A stretch of 64,000 nt of DNA, from positions 55,728,155 to 55,792,154 of the forward strand of contig JABFTP020000001.1 of the NCBI GenBank assembly GCA_013387265.2, read 5' to 3'. Shown here piece after piece: positions 34,501 to 50,179 of the stretch (position 1 is the stretch's first letter; each line of letters starts with the position of its first letter). This DNA comes from Cryptolaemus montrouzieri. Lineage: Eukaryota; Arthropoda; Insecta; Coleoptera; Coccinellidae. The position numbers and the translations under genes were made by a program. Under the pieces are notes generated by a model that saw only the letters and a program-made list of their open reading frames with translations, ran no database searches and was not told the origin of the DNA.

Positions 34501-37500
34501 TACGGCAATATACTGTACATTACCTATTTTATCGATTATTGACACAAACAGAGCTGCACTAAACAAAAAATTTTTTGAGGCCTCTTTAATCATCAGATTC
34601 ATGTTAATACTCAGATTCTTCTGATGTAAACCTCCAAGGAAGTCACTATGTAAGTGAATGAAAATATCTTAGATACCATTTGCTCACTTCCAGAACACGC
34701 CACTGACGAGATCCTGATATTATTTATCGTGAAACTTCCGGCGACATCAGAATTACCTTCCGGTAACTGGTACTAAATAATAACGAACGACTAGGAACAA
34801 CGAATGTCCGCTGCACCAGTATCTTTTATATTTGTTCTCGTAGAGGGTTGAACACAATGCGTCCCATGGATAACTAAGCGACGGATTTACATGATTTACG
34901 TGATCGGTCGTGCAGAAAACACAATCATAACGTAAAAATGTAAATTAACAAATGCTTTGTGGACTACATCGCAAAGCCAAATGGAAAAAATCCACTACAG
35001 AAGGGTTTTTGTTCAAATATTTATACTTTCTATAGTATGGTGTTTTATCTTTTAAATCCTTTAACGAATATAGTACCCTCTTCGTTGTTAATATAATTGC
35101 AATGCCGTTGAATGAACTTGACTTGATATTTTTACTGAAGAGGAAATAAGTTTCTTTTCTTACGCTCCTAAGTGTTTAGATATGATTAATTAAGATTGGT
35201 GGCTCCTGGCATATGAGTATGGAACACTGCAGAAAGAAATATCCGAAAAAGATTTTATGGTCGAGATAGCTGCAGATGAAGATGAATTACATTGGGCAAC
35301 AATAGAATTTTTTCACGTTGGAAATAACTAATTCTTATAAATGTTCACCTACTGAGCACTTCTTCGGAGATACAGACATGTCAAAGTCTTACTTGGTGGT
35401 GAATTTAATTTCAGCAAATTGCTTCACCCGTCAGCTGCCATAATCAAATACTCTACAGCTAATAATGGAGGTTATAAACTTTATTATCTTATTATTTGAC
35501 TCATTATCTCATGTAATTTTTAATGTTTTATTTTCAGAATTTATTGTTTGAGAATGTGTTTAAAATGTGCACAGTACTCTCTATGTTCATGAATAAATAA
35601 CACTGGGACTCATACTGCACTGATAGCGTCATCAAAAAATTTGCCGCTACAAGATTCTCTGAACTTCAAGTTCAACTCGGTAGGCAATGTCAGCTTTTAC
35701 GTAATGTAAAACTCTTCTGGCATGCGAGCTGTTTCCCCATAATATTATTTCATAATAATGAGTGAATTAATTTCCAAACAACAGCGCCAACGTGAGACTT
35801 CCAGACTTAAAATAGAGGAGTTAAATCCTTATCCAGAAATGTCGTAGGGGATTTCTTCTCTAGTTGAAAGTCAATATAAACATCTAAAAACATATTATAA
35901 TTTTTACTTATATGTTTGAAATGCACTTTCTGGGAGAGCTAAACGTCAATACTCCCAAACAGAAGACCGTACTCTCAGCCTTACCAATATTCATCCAAAT
36001 GCTGTTTTCACACCATCTCCAATAATCCCTAAAAGCACTGGCTTAACTAATCGAGGAGAATTATTCTTCAGGGTAGACAATCGTTTGCATAGAAAAATGT
36101 TTTTTTTTCCTGGTTCTATAGCCACATCATTTATATATACAAAGAAAAAACTAGTAGTCCAAGTTTTTATCTTGAGGAACACCCGCTTTCATGGTTCATT
36201 CATCTGATAAAAACCTTTCTTCGTAAGTTATAATTGGCAACTTCTGTTTTCTATTTTCTGAATAGCTGTATACCAGAAGGAGCGTTTTTCTCATTATTTC
36301 ACATGCAAATGACTATGGTTGACTGACATCTGAAAATAACATAAGAGATTTTTCATTCTACCTTTCTTCCTACATTAAGAAGATAGTTCGTTCAGCCTGT
36401 AGCTGGAAGAGAGCCTATAAACCATAAATTACTTCTATTCGTTCTTGAATCAAGCTTAAAATTTGGATTATCAATGGAGATAAGAGGAACAATTCCTTCT
36501 ACTACTCAACCTTTTCCACATTCAAATGTTTACTAATACCTACTCCATCCCATAATTATTAAGTTGAAGTAGGAAAGGAAGATAAAGGCGAAAAGAACTC
36601 AACAAGACATGCACATGCCACGAACCGGATCTTGAAGCATCAATAAGAATTAAGTGATCAAATTCGAGACCTTCATTTATTGAAAGATAAGGATTGTAGT
36701 ATCAATACTACAGTCATGGAATCTTTCCGAATATAATGACAGGATATTACAACACCGACGGCTTCTTTTCTTGTGAAGAAAAGCAGTCGTGTTTTATATG
36801 ACTTTTCGAAATTTTTTGAATTTGAAGCATCATTCATATGGATAGTTCTAACCTCAATACAAAAGGTGTATTTCTTCATAAAGGAAACCATCTTCCTTCT
36901 TTTATTGTTTGCCATGAAATTTGCATGATGAAATATTCATAAACAAGAAAGCTCTCCTTACCCCCTACACTTCTGAAAGAAGATAACTACATAGAAAATT
37001 TCATCAATAGTGCATGGTTCATTTACAGAGCAAATATAGTTGTGTTGACACTGATTCGATCCAGCCAATCCAAGTTGAAACAAAGGATACCCAAGAATGA
37101 AGTCACGCCGTATGAACTGAAATTTGAATACCGAATAATTTTCAATTTGACCTTTCCCATTAATTTTTCTGACAATACGAAGGGCAATCGGAATTTCATC
37201 AAAAATATATTTGGTTCGATGAAGTTCGAATAACGCCGAATGGGATTTTCAATTATCACAATGAACACTGGTGACAGAAATCAACCCACACGCACCATCA
37301 ACGTCAATTTCGCTACTGTTACAATGTTTGTTGTGCTTTAATGTCGATTATTGGTGATGGGTATTTCTGATAGAAACCTGTGTGACTTCCTGTGTCACTA
37401 AAAATGATTGGTACAGAAGAATTTCTTCGATGAATTCGATAGAAAAATATGATAATCGTTGAAGGAATCGTTAATTTATCATCTTTGAAATAAGTTCATT

Positions 37501-37890
37501 TTTTGTTATTTACACACATGGCAAGAATGTAAGGATATAAGTAAAACTATCTCTATCATGAGTTTGCACAATTTTGAATCACATATTATTCCATAAATGT
37601 TATCAAAACAGATGTATTTTATTATCGGTTAAGCGTTCGTGCAGTAGTTTATTTGTCACAAATTAAGTTTGTTATATTTTTCGTATATCTAAGACTATTT
37701 ATTCTTCTTCAATTCTGTTAAAAGTGAGGTACCGTAATGAAGTGATGATGCACAGTTTGAGTTCGGTTTTAGAGAGAAGTTATCAACATAAATGGCTTTG
37801 AAACTATTTCATATGAAGGTAGTTGCGATGAAGAATCATTTGAAATCTGTAAGGCAATCGACTATGTCCATTATCGTGGACTTCAATCTT
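31591..37890. other. Long unassigned stretch
   Basis: About 6.3 kb without a supported gene. It holds a short (CTT)n run near 32447-32462. A frame around 35200-35320 reads LLAYEYGTLQKEISEKDF then EIAADEDELHWATIEFF, acidic and codon-like but short and unrecognised; a 3'-splice-like TTTATTTTCAG follows at about 35528-35538. This could be a host exon fragment, on weak evidence. The remaining frames (for example 34143-34451, 36673-36915, 37023-37268) have no motif. Confidence 0.4.
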
Positions 37891-37899
37891 GTTCATAAC

Positions 37900-38112
37900 A
37901 ATTTTCCTGCAAGATTCTAGTCTGTCGAGGTCAGAGATTCTGAGTCGAGGATTGCTGTTGAGTCGGAGAGAACACCACAGGGCTCAGTTTTAGGACTTGT
38001 GTTATTTATACTGTACGTAATAATCTTCAAGCACCATTAGGAAGTATTTTTTAACGATATATGCCGACGACACATCGGCTTGATTTCTGTTTCCCCCACC
38101 TCCCTCAAAGAT
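37900..38112 (+). pseudogene. LINE reverse transcriptase fragment (Jockey/CR1 type)
   Basis: The plus strand reads SRIAVESERTPQGSVLGLVL then FILYV, which is the RT motif with PQGSVLGPLLF. About 40 bases later another frame reads LTIYADDTSA, the catalytic YADD block. One frameshift separates them, and flanking sequence is unrecognisable. Only about 70 codons remain. It lies just upstream of the (TA)n tract and is unrelated to the R4/Dong-type element beyond it. Confidence 0.75.
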
Positions 38113-38235
38113 TCTCTTAGGTAAACATAACATCGTTATAAATCAACTTCCTCTTAGTGTTTGTAACACGATAGAACTCGAAACATTTGTCGAAGGTATT
38201 TCTATTCATATTTTGTGACACTTAGGTTAGGTTAG

Positions 38236-42435
<4,200 letters not shown>

Positions 42436-42439
42436 AAGA

Positions 42440-43145
42440 TTGATGTGTTGGGTGAGAATGCTTCTTCAACACAATGGTGGACAAGTGGACTTAGGTATTT
42501 CAAAGTGGGCGTATATGCCTTGATGATGACCTCCGTTCAGGATATCCAAAAAGTGTTACTACAGCAGACATAATTAATTCTCTAGATTATATGGTTACGA
42601 TTGCTTGGCGATTGACCAAGTGAGTCTATGAGCATGTCAGCTGAACGGGTGTTACATATCTTGAACAATGACTTAGGATTGATAAAGCTTTTCACAACTT
42701 TTGAATAGTTAGAATAAAAGATGGACTTAAGCATATTTGATTCGAGGGAGATTTTCTCAAGATCATTTGGACAGTGTTCAAAAGCATTAAATTGATTTTG
42801 TGCATCGATTTATAATTGTGTATGAGATTCGGGCTCACCAGTACGATCCTTTACTGCGAGAACCAATCGCAAGATAGACTGAACCCGGTTGCACCAAAAC
42901 AAGTGAAGGGGTCAAAATAGCGAGAGAAACTTATGACGCCTGTTTATTGCGATGCTAGAGCAGTTTTGTTTGTTGATTTTCTTTGAATAGGTGAAACCAT
43001 AGCAGCAGAATGTTATGCCATGCTTTTGAATCAGCAAGACGCAATACATCAGCGATAGAGTAAAAGCGAATCTACCCTATTCACTAGATCTGGCACCCTC
43101 CAATTTCTATTAGTTCCCAAACCTCAGGAAATATATTATGTGGAC
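42440..43145 (+). pseudogene. Mariner transposase relic, strongly decayed
   Basis: The plus strand gives GENASSTQWWTSGLRYFKVG (the mariner N-terminal helix-turn-helix approach), MSAERVLHILNNDLGLIKLF (compare SVHRILTEDLGM), YDPLLREPIAR near 42850, KIARETYDACLL and, at the end, VKANLPYSLDLAPSNFYXFP, which is the third block (YSPDLAPSDF). The block following D (SNF for SDF) is changed. The first catalytic motif is unreadable. Many stops and frameshifts indicate an old insertion. Confidence 0.65.
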
Positions 43146-43955
43146 AGTGTTTCTAATCAAATGAAGAAGGTACTGCAGCTGTTGACTGAGATTTTCATTG
43201 TCTTCCGAAATCGCTCTTCAGGGATGGTTTACATGAATTGAAAATCGTTGGAAGAAGTGTTTCTAACTTCAGAGAGATACTGGAGAATAGAGTTTCATTT
43301 TGACTGCAAACATTTGTACCAACTAAGTAAGTCTTTCCTAAAGTATAAAGATACCAAGATGTTTTGAATCCTCTGAAAAAAACTCCTTGCTGGTTATGTC
43401 TAGGAACCTTGAAGTCCATGTTTTGGTTGCCTGCACGTCCAAGTAAGTGATCAGTTTGTTATATATATCACTAAAATTACCCAGGGCTAGTACATGAACT
43501 GAAGACATTGTCTTAGTGGAAGTTGCACCATAAAATCTCTTCTAAAAACTGTCAGTTGGTTCGTTCATTCTGCTTTTATAATAAAAGGCGGTATCCAGTC
43601 GAGTGTGTAAGTATATAGGGTCGAAAATCAAAAGTGCGGGAATGGCACTACACCTGGGCCTTAAAATAACCTCTGTGTATCCTCCCTTTACTCCTGCAAT
43701 CTATCAAACTTTCACCCATTCTAATTTTTCAAAGAAGGTGCCTCTATTGTCCAGTATGGTCCTACGCAGAAGGACAAGGGTTGCTCTTTTTTACCCGGGG
43801 TGGCTGTTTTAGTATCTCGGACGATCATATATTTGCATTTGAATAGAATTTATTTGATCGTTTCGTCCTTTTATACACACCTTCTGCAGCGAGGTGTGTC
43901 ACTCTTATCCATGAAATATTGGTGCTTCAGGCCCAGGGTCCGTGATCGGGATCTC
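43146..43955. other. Unassigned stretch
   Basis: No gene supported. The 43590-43810 part has higher GC and a 69-codon frame without motif; it may be LINE-derived, given the LINE C-terminus just downstream. Confidence 0.4.
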
Positions 43956-43959
43956 AGCA

Positions 43960-44370
43960 TGTGTTGTTAATGCGAGGCTAGGGGATAGGCTAGTGGTACA
44001 ACATAGTAACTCATAGTTCGAGGTTGTCATTTAAGGTTATGCTGGGTACATTACCTAGAAACACCTGGACATACCTGGACAAGGTTAGCACTTAAAGGCA
44101 GTCGAATGAATGCACAGCTTCTGGCACCTATAGTGAAGGAGCATGGTGAGTTTAGATCTCAGATGTGCAAGATAGGAGTGGAGAATAATCTTGAGTGCTG
44201 GTAGTGTGAAATTGGCGCCGAGACACCAATTCATTTGATCACCATATGCCCGGCGTAACAAACTGGGTTAGATTAGTTAGTGCACTGCCGAAAATACTTC
44301 TTCGTAAATATCGAGCTGAGAATGTGGTTGCAAGAATGATTCCTTGATGTAATCCCTACTATAAGGTTGG
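43960..44370 (+). pseudogene. LINE ORF2 C-terminal region with CCHC knuckle
   Basis: In shifting plus-strand frames it reads LKGSRMNAQLLAPIVKEHGE, then FRSQMCKIGVENNLECW followed by a stop, CEIGAETPIHLITICPA. C-W-x-C, then ETPIHLIxxC, fits the CxxC...H...C knuckle at the C-terminus of R1/Jockey-type LINE polyproteins, and HGEFRSQMCKIG resembles the preceding GHGxFxxYLxRxG segment. A TAG sits inside the knuckle. Upstream RT and RNase H are not recognised. Confidence 0.6.
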
Positions 44371-44898
44371 TTCTTATAGAAGAAAATTTCAATTATTATT
44401 AATGATTATTATAGACGTGTTCCTTCGATAGACAATATCCAGTCAGAATGTTTGTTTCTTCACTACTCCAGAAGTTATCTGGCGAACCTACAACTATCCG
44501 TTTTATACAATATCGTTGCATAAGAGCGTCCTCAAGTAGACGCCCTTATGGCTAGCCGCTGAAATGTTGCCTCTACAATGTTTGTGGCCTTCATTCAACA
44601 AACATGAAATGGTTGATGCAGCTGCTTCTTTCAGTGCATAGAGGCATTCCAATAATATTTTGGACGAGATTTCATGTCTCTGTAGATGTAGTATTGAATA
44701 TTTATATTGCAGCGAACCTGTCAGCTTTGTATAAATAAGATTGCTGTCATGCAGGATAAGAAAAGTCATCTATAAGAGAGATATTAGCAAAAGTAGATAT
44801 TTCTAGAAATGTCAACGCTTGTGCATCATATGGGAAGCCCCTAAAGTACCCATGTTCATAGAAACATTTCTGTGAAAATTATCTGAGACGTCAGTATA
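44371..44898. other. Unassigned stretch
   Basis: No gene supported; the 88-codon minus-strand frame 44503-44769 has no motif. TA at 44897-44898 flanks the next element. Confidence 0.4.
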
Positions 44899-46357
44899 AA
44901 CACCTCAAAAAAGTCTAAGGAGCACTTACCAACATCTTTTAAATATGAATTTGATGATTCGAATTTATAGAAATCTTTCGGTTTTTGTTAGGATGTATTG
45001 TATATAATGTATTCTCAAGAAAACAAAGAAAATATTTGACTTCTTCAAAGCACCTATTATAAAAAAAAATTTAGAAATGACGAATTTTGGTGAAACAAGA
45101 AAAATCCTGTACTAATATTTTCGAAACGATATGGAAGCACTTATATTTTTCAGTACCCAGAAGGTCCACCTCTGTTATCAATGACACTTTGGCATCGTCG
45201 CGGCATGCTCAATATTAAATTGTCTATTACATTTTGGCCTAAGTCATTTCAAGCCCCCTGAACTGCTAATCTAAGCTCCTGTTCATAATGAAAGACATTT
45301 TGACGCAGGAGGTTTCTTTTAAGGGGATCCCACACATGCTCGATGGGATTCAGATCTGGGGAGCAGGATGGCCACGGTAGAAGATCGATATCATTCTCTT
45401 GAAGAACATTCAAAACAACTCCCGCACGATGAGGAGGGGCATGATCTTGTTGGAAGATTGGATTTTGACCCATTGTTTGGAGATACGGAACCACTACAGG
45501 TAAAACTATCTCATTTGCGTAAGAATTTCCCGTGAGGTTGTTCTGTATGAAAACAAGGTCAGTTCTTCCACCAAGCCGTATACCTCCCCAAAACATCACT
45601 GATCCGCCTTCCTGTCTAACAACTTCTCGAGCATGCTGGAGAAGGTTTTGCTTTCCAGGTTACCAACTGTGGCCCACCTCTCTTGATCCCAGTCATCGTG
45701 TTCTTGGCACCAAGCTAAACGAGCAGCGCGATTTCCATGGGTCAGTTGTGAAACTCTCAAAGGACGTCTCGAGTGGAGTTGACCTTCGTGCAGTCGATTT
45801 CTCACAGTTTGGTCGGAAATTTGTACATTATGAACTCGTGATAGCTCTTGAGCTAATTCAGATGCTGTGGTAGTACGATCTCTTCTGGCTTGTAAAACCA
45901 AAAATCGGTCTTGGGCGACTGTAGTAATCCTGAAACAACCTGTATGGCGTTCTTCTACGCTACCTGTTTCATTGAAATGCGACCATAAACGGATTATGAG
46001 ACTTGGGCTGCTTCCCAGAACCCTGGATACTTCCCGTTGTGAGCATCTCTTCTCTAGTCAAATGTCGTCTTTCCATGGTCGAATCACAAAACTTGAATCT
46101 TTCATTTGTGCTTACAACAGAAACAAAGTGCCAACCAACTGATTTCAAACACAGAATACATGAATGATTATAAAGCAGCGTCGCATCTGCTACATTTTAA
46201 GTTTTTAAAAAAAAACTGAAATCTGTTGCGGCACTCTACATAATTTGGTGAGAAATTGATGCAGGTATTCATTTCTTTAAAAAAATCAGCCATATTGATC
46301 GTTCTGGATACGATATATCGATATTCAGACGTGTTCCCTAGACTTTTTTGAGGTGTT
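44899..46357 (-). mobile_element. Tc1-type transposon, copy 2, with both TIRs
   Basis: Same family as 29253-30786 but inverted. The left end is AACACCTCAAAAAAGTCTAA and the right end is the inverted form TAGACTTTTTTGAGGTGTT; TA flanks both sides (44897-44898 and 46358-46359). It is shorter than copy 1, mainly from a deletion in the transposase gene. Noncoding flanks on both sides of the gene match copy 1 closely. Confidence 0.93.
45150..46076 (-). pseudogene. Tc1-type transposase, copy 2, first catalytic block deleted
   Basis: The start ATG at 46076 is intact here (MERRHLTREEM), unlike copy 1. The frame shifts in the N-terminal part, then runs through VLQARRDRTTTASELAQELS, SDQTVRNRLHEGQLHSRRPL and WCQEHDDWDQERWATV. 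There about 75 bases are missing relative to copy 1, including the LFSDESRF block with the first catalytic aspartate. After a frame change it resumes at SVMFWGGIRLGGRTDLVFIQ, FQQDHAPPHRAG (second D), SPDLNPIEHVWDPLKRNLLR (E) and a C-terminus interrupted by TGA in place of a tryptophan codon after LAVQGA. The end SGY and stop match copy 1. Confidence 0.92.
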
Positions 46358-46404
46358 TATTATGAAACACTTTGTTTATTTTAATATCCTACTCAACAAA
46401 TTTC

Positions 46405-46700
46405 TGGAAGGCTTCTTACTCATGGATGAATGGCGCCGAAACTTTTTCCCTTCATTGTTTAGTTTTGGAAAGAGTCAAAAGTTCGATGGAGCTGGATAAG
46501 TTGAATGTGGATGGATAAAAATAATTTCTACGTCTAAAATTCGCAGATCAAAAGGTACATGTGGAACAGCGCATTGTCTGTCGTATTGAAAAAAAACTGT
46601 TATCGTCTTATTCAGGCCTCTTTTTTGTGAACATCCTTTTGAGAAGTTTCAGAACCTCTTGTATGATCGAAGATTAAAGCTGAAAGAGTTGAATACTCAG
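46405..46700 (-). pseudogene. Mariner transposase C-terminal relic
   Basis: The minus strand reads FFQYDRQCAVPHVPFDLRIL, DVEIIFIHPHSTYPAPSNF and, after a stop, LFPKLNNEG. This lines up with the mariner stretch from the second catalytic block (HHDNAPAH...) to HPPYSPDLAPCDFFLFPKLK. Both the second and third catalytic aspartates appear changed (YDR; YPAPS). Only about 90 codons remain, next to the right end of the Tc1 copy. Confidence 0.55.
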
Positions 46701-46920
46701 TTCGAATCTAAATGAAAAAATGCTTCAGTACAAAATGAAATATAATTTTCGTTAGTTCACTAATCAAAAGTCTGATGATAAATTCGAAAATCACTCATCT
46801 CATCTGCAAATCATCGATTAGAACGTCTTGAGTTGGCTCTACGAGGTACTACGTTCTTTGGCGAGCTCTCGTAGTGTTATTCACCAATTCGATCGATTGA
46901 GATATGATTGGTTATATATA

Positions 46921-48285
46921 ATATAGGGTGCGCCAGAGAAAACCAGACGTTTTTCTTCCGTTATAACTTTCGCAATTTTAGAGCTATATTATTCGTTTTT
47001 GCTTCATTGGAAAGACAAAGGACTAGGTTTTCCAGAAATTGTATCGAAATTTCACTTTCGGTGAAATCCAATATGGCTGACTCATTCGAAAATGAGCAAT
47101 GTTTCAAGATCGCTGGAACGTTTTTTTTCACTCAAAAATTCAAATGGGACGTTCAGTTAATAATATAGTATTTTCTGAACAATTTGACATATCAATATCA
47201 AGAATATTTCAAGAATTGGTAAAAAAGTAGCGTGAAGAATTTTTTTCATTCTGATTTTCAGCTGAAATCGAAATATTTTTTTCACCTCATGGCGTTGGAA
47301 CTCCTGAAATTGTAGTGTTTTTCATGGATGTTCTAGGAAGGCTAATAACCATTTATCACTAAAACCAACCTAAAATCTGATTTCCGTTCGAATTCAAAAT
47401 GGCCGAATTCCTCAAAATTAACAATTTTCATTGCGCATTCAAAAAGTTTTCACGGTCGTAATGAATCAACAGCGCAATTCAATCACTAGATTGAACCTTT
47501 CCCATTATTTTGAGGGGTCGAACTCGATTATTAATTTAGAATTGTGCCAATTGTCGTCAATAATGTTTCTCTTTTCCACCATCATATTCACCTTCCATTG
47601 TGAAACCTCTGAACATAGACTGCATGCACTAACGCTATGATAAACAAACAATAATGAAATGTCATCGTGTTTTAGAGGACATCTGGTTTCAACTCGAATT
47701 TAATCTTGGTGTTGCTTGTTTTTAACGTTTGAAATTGTTAACAATGGTTTTAACAAATTAGGATAAGCGTTTCATTGAATGATTATTTGTGCGTGGCTAT
47801 ACCCCTAATTACGAAAGAAGTACAATCTATGATCTTTAGGAAATATTTCGGACAACAGGGTCATTAGGAAGAAGACCAGGTTCTGGTGCAGCTAGAACTG
47901 TTGGAACACAGTTACTCGCCTTTTTCATAATCCAATACCATGAGGTGAAAAGAATATTTCGATTTCAGCTGAAAATTAGAATGAAAAATTCTTCACTCTA
48001 CTTTTTCACCCATTCTTGAAATATTTTTAAGATCAATATGTCAAATTGTTCAAAAAAGACTGACTTAACGACAGAATTTTGACATTCCAAGTTTTAGTGA
48101 AAAAAAACTTTCCAGCGATCTCGAAATATTGCTCATTCTCGAATGAGTCAGCTATATTGTATTTCACCGAAAGTGAAATTTCGATACAATTTCTGAAAAA
48201 CCTAGTCCTTTGAATTTCCAATGAAGCAAAAACGAATGATCTAGCACTAAAATTGCGAAAATTATAACGGAATGGTTTTCACTTT
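46921..48285. mobile_element. DNA transposon with about 350-bp inverted repeats
   Basis: The left arm (about 46940-47300) is inverted at about 47930-48275. Shared blocks include CCGTTATAACTTTCGCAATTTTAG, AAGGACTAGGTTTT, CGAAATTTCACTTTCGGTGAAAT, GAGCAAT, CAATTTGACATATC and CACCTCATGG (each inverted on the right). The left end starts after a TA-rich run with GGGTGCGCCAGAG; the right end is diverged, so its exact limit is uncertain. Inside is a transposase N-terminus. Confidence 0.75.
47744..47920 (+). pseudogene. Transposase N-terminal helix-turn-helix remnant
   Basis: From ATG 47744 the frame reads MVLTN, stop, DKRFIE, stop, LFVRGYTPNYERSTIYDL, stop, EIFRTTGSLGRRPGSGAART. The YxxxST...L..EIF.TTGS..R.PGSGAPRT pattern is the N-terminal DNA-binding part of DUF4817-type and related mariner-like transposases. 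Three stops occur within 40 codons and the catalytic domain is missing, so the surrounding element is non-autonomous. About 180 bases of spacer precede and follow before the inverted arms. Confidence 0.55.
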
Positions 48286-49405
48286 TAAATCACTCATTCC
48301 ACTGATGAAGAGTCGTCAAGGTCATATCATACATCGATTTTAGCATTTAATGAGCTTCTTAGATTTTTTAACTAAAAACTGAACTTAATATTTATGCATG
48401 TTTTATGACAGACACGACACGACACGACCTTACCGTAGCGGTTCTTGGAGCAGACTGATAAACTGTAATGTATTCTAGTATGTCACAATTTATTTTAACT
48501 CATAAGGATATAAAATTTACTAGTTGGAATAAAGGTGACGTTATTAGATGCTGTTATAGAGAATCATTCAACGAATTTTCTGCTCGTACCTCGTATATGT
48601 TGATACACTTAGGATCCAATTTTAAATTCCCTGTTGTTTTTACATGGTAAAACCGCTTTAGGCACCCAATCTTCGGAATAGCTGTAAAGCAAAAGATCCT
48701 GTACCACAGTGAGGTATATATGAATGATAAAGATCTTCTTGCCATGCACAAGGATATAGTAGTAAATCTGGGTAACTGGGGTGAGAACAAAATTCTCTGT
48801 TGTGCCATTGCTTCAAAAAAAAGTAGACTAAATGATAAGAAAGAGCAACTATACATTCATGCATGTTAAAATCCCTATTTCCGTATGAAATACGATTCGA
48901 GTATTATATCAGTAGATCTAAACGCTCATTCGTATTCTGAAATATCATAATACCTAGCGTGCCTTTCAACTCTTATGTCGACATTTATGTGAAAATCTGT
49001 TTCGGTTGAGTTTATTGAAGAAGATGTAAAAATTGACATAGTGGAAATATATTCGGCCATCGAACATTTTCATTAGAAAGTGCATAACACTTCAGTTAAA
49101 GGGTATACCTTATTGTGTTCCATTCTGAATTTAATACTCGGGTTACGCTGTAAATTTTGAGAAACGATAGGTGTGAGATCTGGTTAGCATTGCATTATTT
49201 AGAGCTCTGATCCTTCTTTAGTAAAGGTCTGATTTCAGTTGGGTCGTTGCTCCCACAGACTGAACTTAATAACGACCATTTCTGAGCAATAGTAGTTGTC
49301 CGGAGAACATGTGCGCGATAGTATATTATGATTATGAATTTTTTTAACTGAAAAACAAAGCCTTGAACAGTTGCATTGCTTATTTGGTGAGGAAAGCACA
49401 TTACA
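48286..49405. other. Unassigned stretch
   Basis: No gene supported. A short ACACG repeat (about four units) lies near 48412-48430. The frames 48468-48650 and 48554-48864 have no motif. Confidence 0.45.
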
Positions 49406-49409
49406 GCAA

Positions 49410-49575
49410 ATGTGTTTCGATTATATAGTGAATATAAAAGAGGTCTAATATCGCTTGGTGATGAACCACGTCATGGTAGGCCCTGTTTCAATATCGAGCG
49501 AGTGAGACGTAAGACTGAAGAAGATCCTAGATACACTTATCAAATGATTGAGGCATTGCGCAACATGTAATTCAG
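49410..49575 (+). pseudogene. Mariner transposase N-terminal fragment
   Basis: A single open stretch reads FRLYSEYKRGLISLGDEPRH then GRPCFNIERVRRKTEEDPRY and TYQMIEALRN. This matches the mariner helix-turn-helix region: WxxxFxxGRxSLEDDPRxGRP, then VxxxVxEDRRxT. It lacks the rest of the gene. The CpG-rich block begins about 50 bases downstream, so the mariner copy may have been cut by that insertion. Confidence 0.7.
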
Positions 49576-49624
49576 TTTAACATGACTATATCCAAAGGGA
49601 AATTGTAAGTTTGGAAAGTAGAGC

Positions 49625-50170
49625 GAAAATTTACGAAAATCGGCCGATAACCCTCCGTTCGATGAAAGATTTTTCCGTTTTCCCGTGGTTTTATGAGAAT
49701 CTAACTATCGCGGCGCAAAATGCGAAACTCCAAGCTTTTTCGTCGTCCAGGTTTCGTAGTGATCGAAGGCGATAGAAATATTTTGTATAGCTGCAAAAGT
49801 CCATAGAAATTATCCCCTCCATCCCGGAGAATTCAGAGACGTATTTTATTTTCGCTTTTTCGGAACTTTTTCCGGAATTTTCGCCCGATCGGCCTCTCCG
49901 AACCCCCTTCAAAAGATCCGAGTTATCGATTCTGAAGAAATCTCGCCGTTTCGACGTTCCGTTCGCCCGGGGCGACGTTTCGGCGAAATTTTTCGAAAAA
50001 TCGTCGCGCCTCCGTCGTTCGAGCTAGGGACTCTGAATTTCGCTCGGATCTTCCTCAGACGTTTCTCTACTGGAAAAAAATTATTCGCGGGGGCCTAGGG
50101 ACCCCGCTTTTCCGCGCCGACCCTTTCTTCCCGACTGGTTCAAACTCCAACCGTCTCCTCCACTTTCCTC
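49625..50170. other. CpG-rich block in AT-rich surroundings
   Basis: Roughly 545 bp with many CpG dinucleotides: by hand count about 30 in 49921-50160 alone. It contains runs such as TCTCGCCGTTTCGACGTTCC and CGGCGAAATTTTTCGAAAAA. Composition changes abruptly on both sides. No coding frame, TIR or terminal motif is evident, and the frame 49691-49912 is not recognisable. It could be a satellite monomer, a CpG-rich noncoding element or foreign DNA. Confidence 0.7.
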
Positions 50171-50179
50171 GAAATAAGG

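Noticed and set aside
49691..49912. 73-codon minus-strand frame in the CpG-rich block
   Set aside because: No domain; open frames are expected in a segment with fewer AT-rich stop codons.
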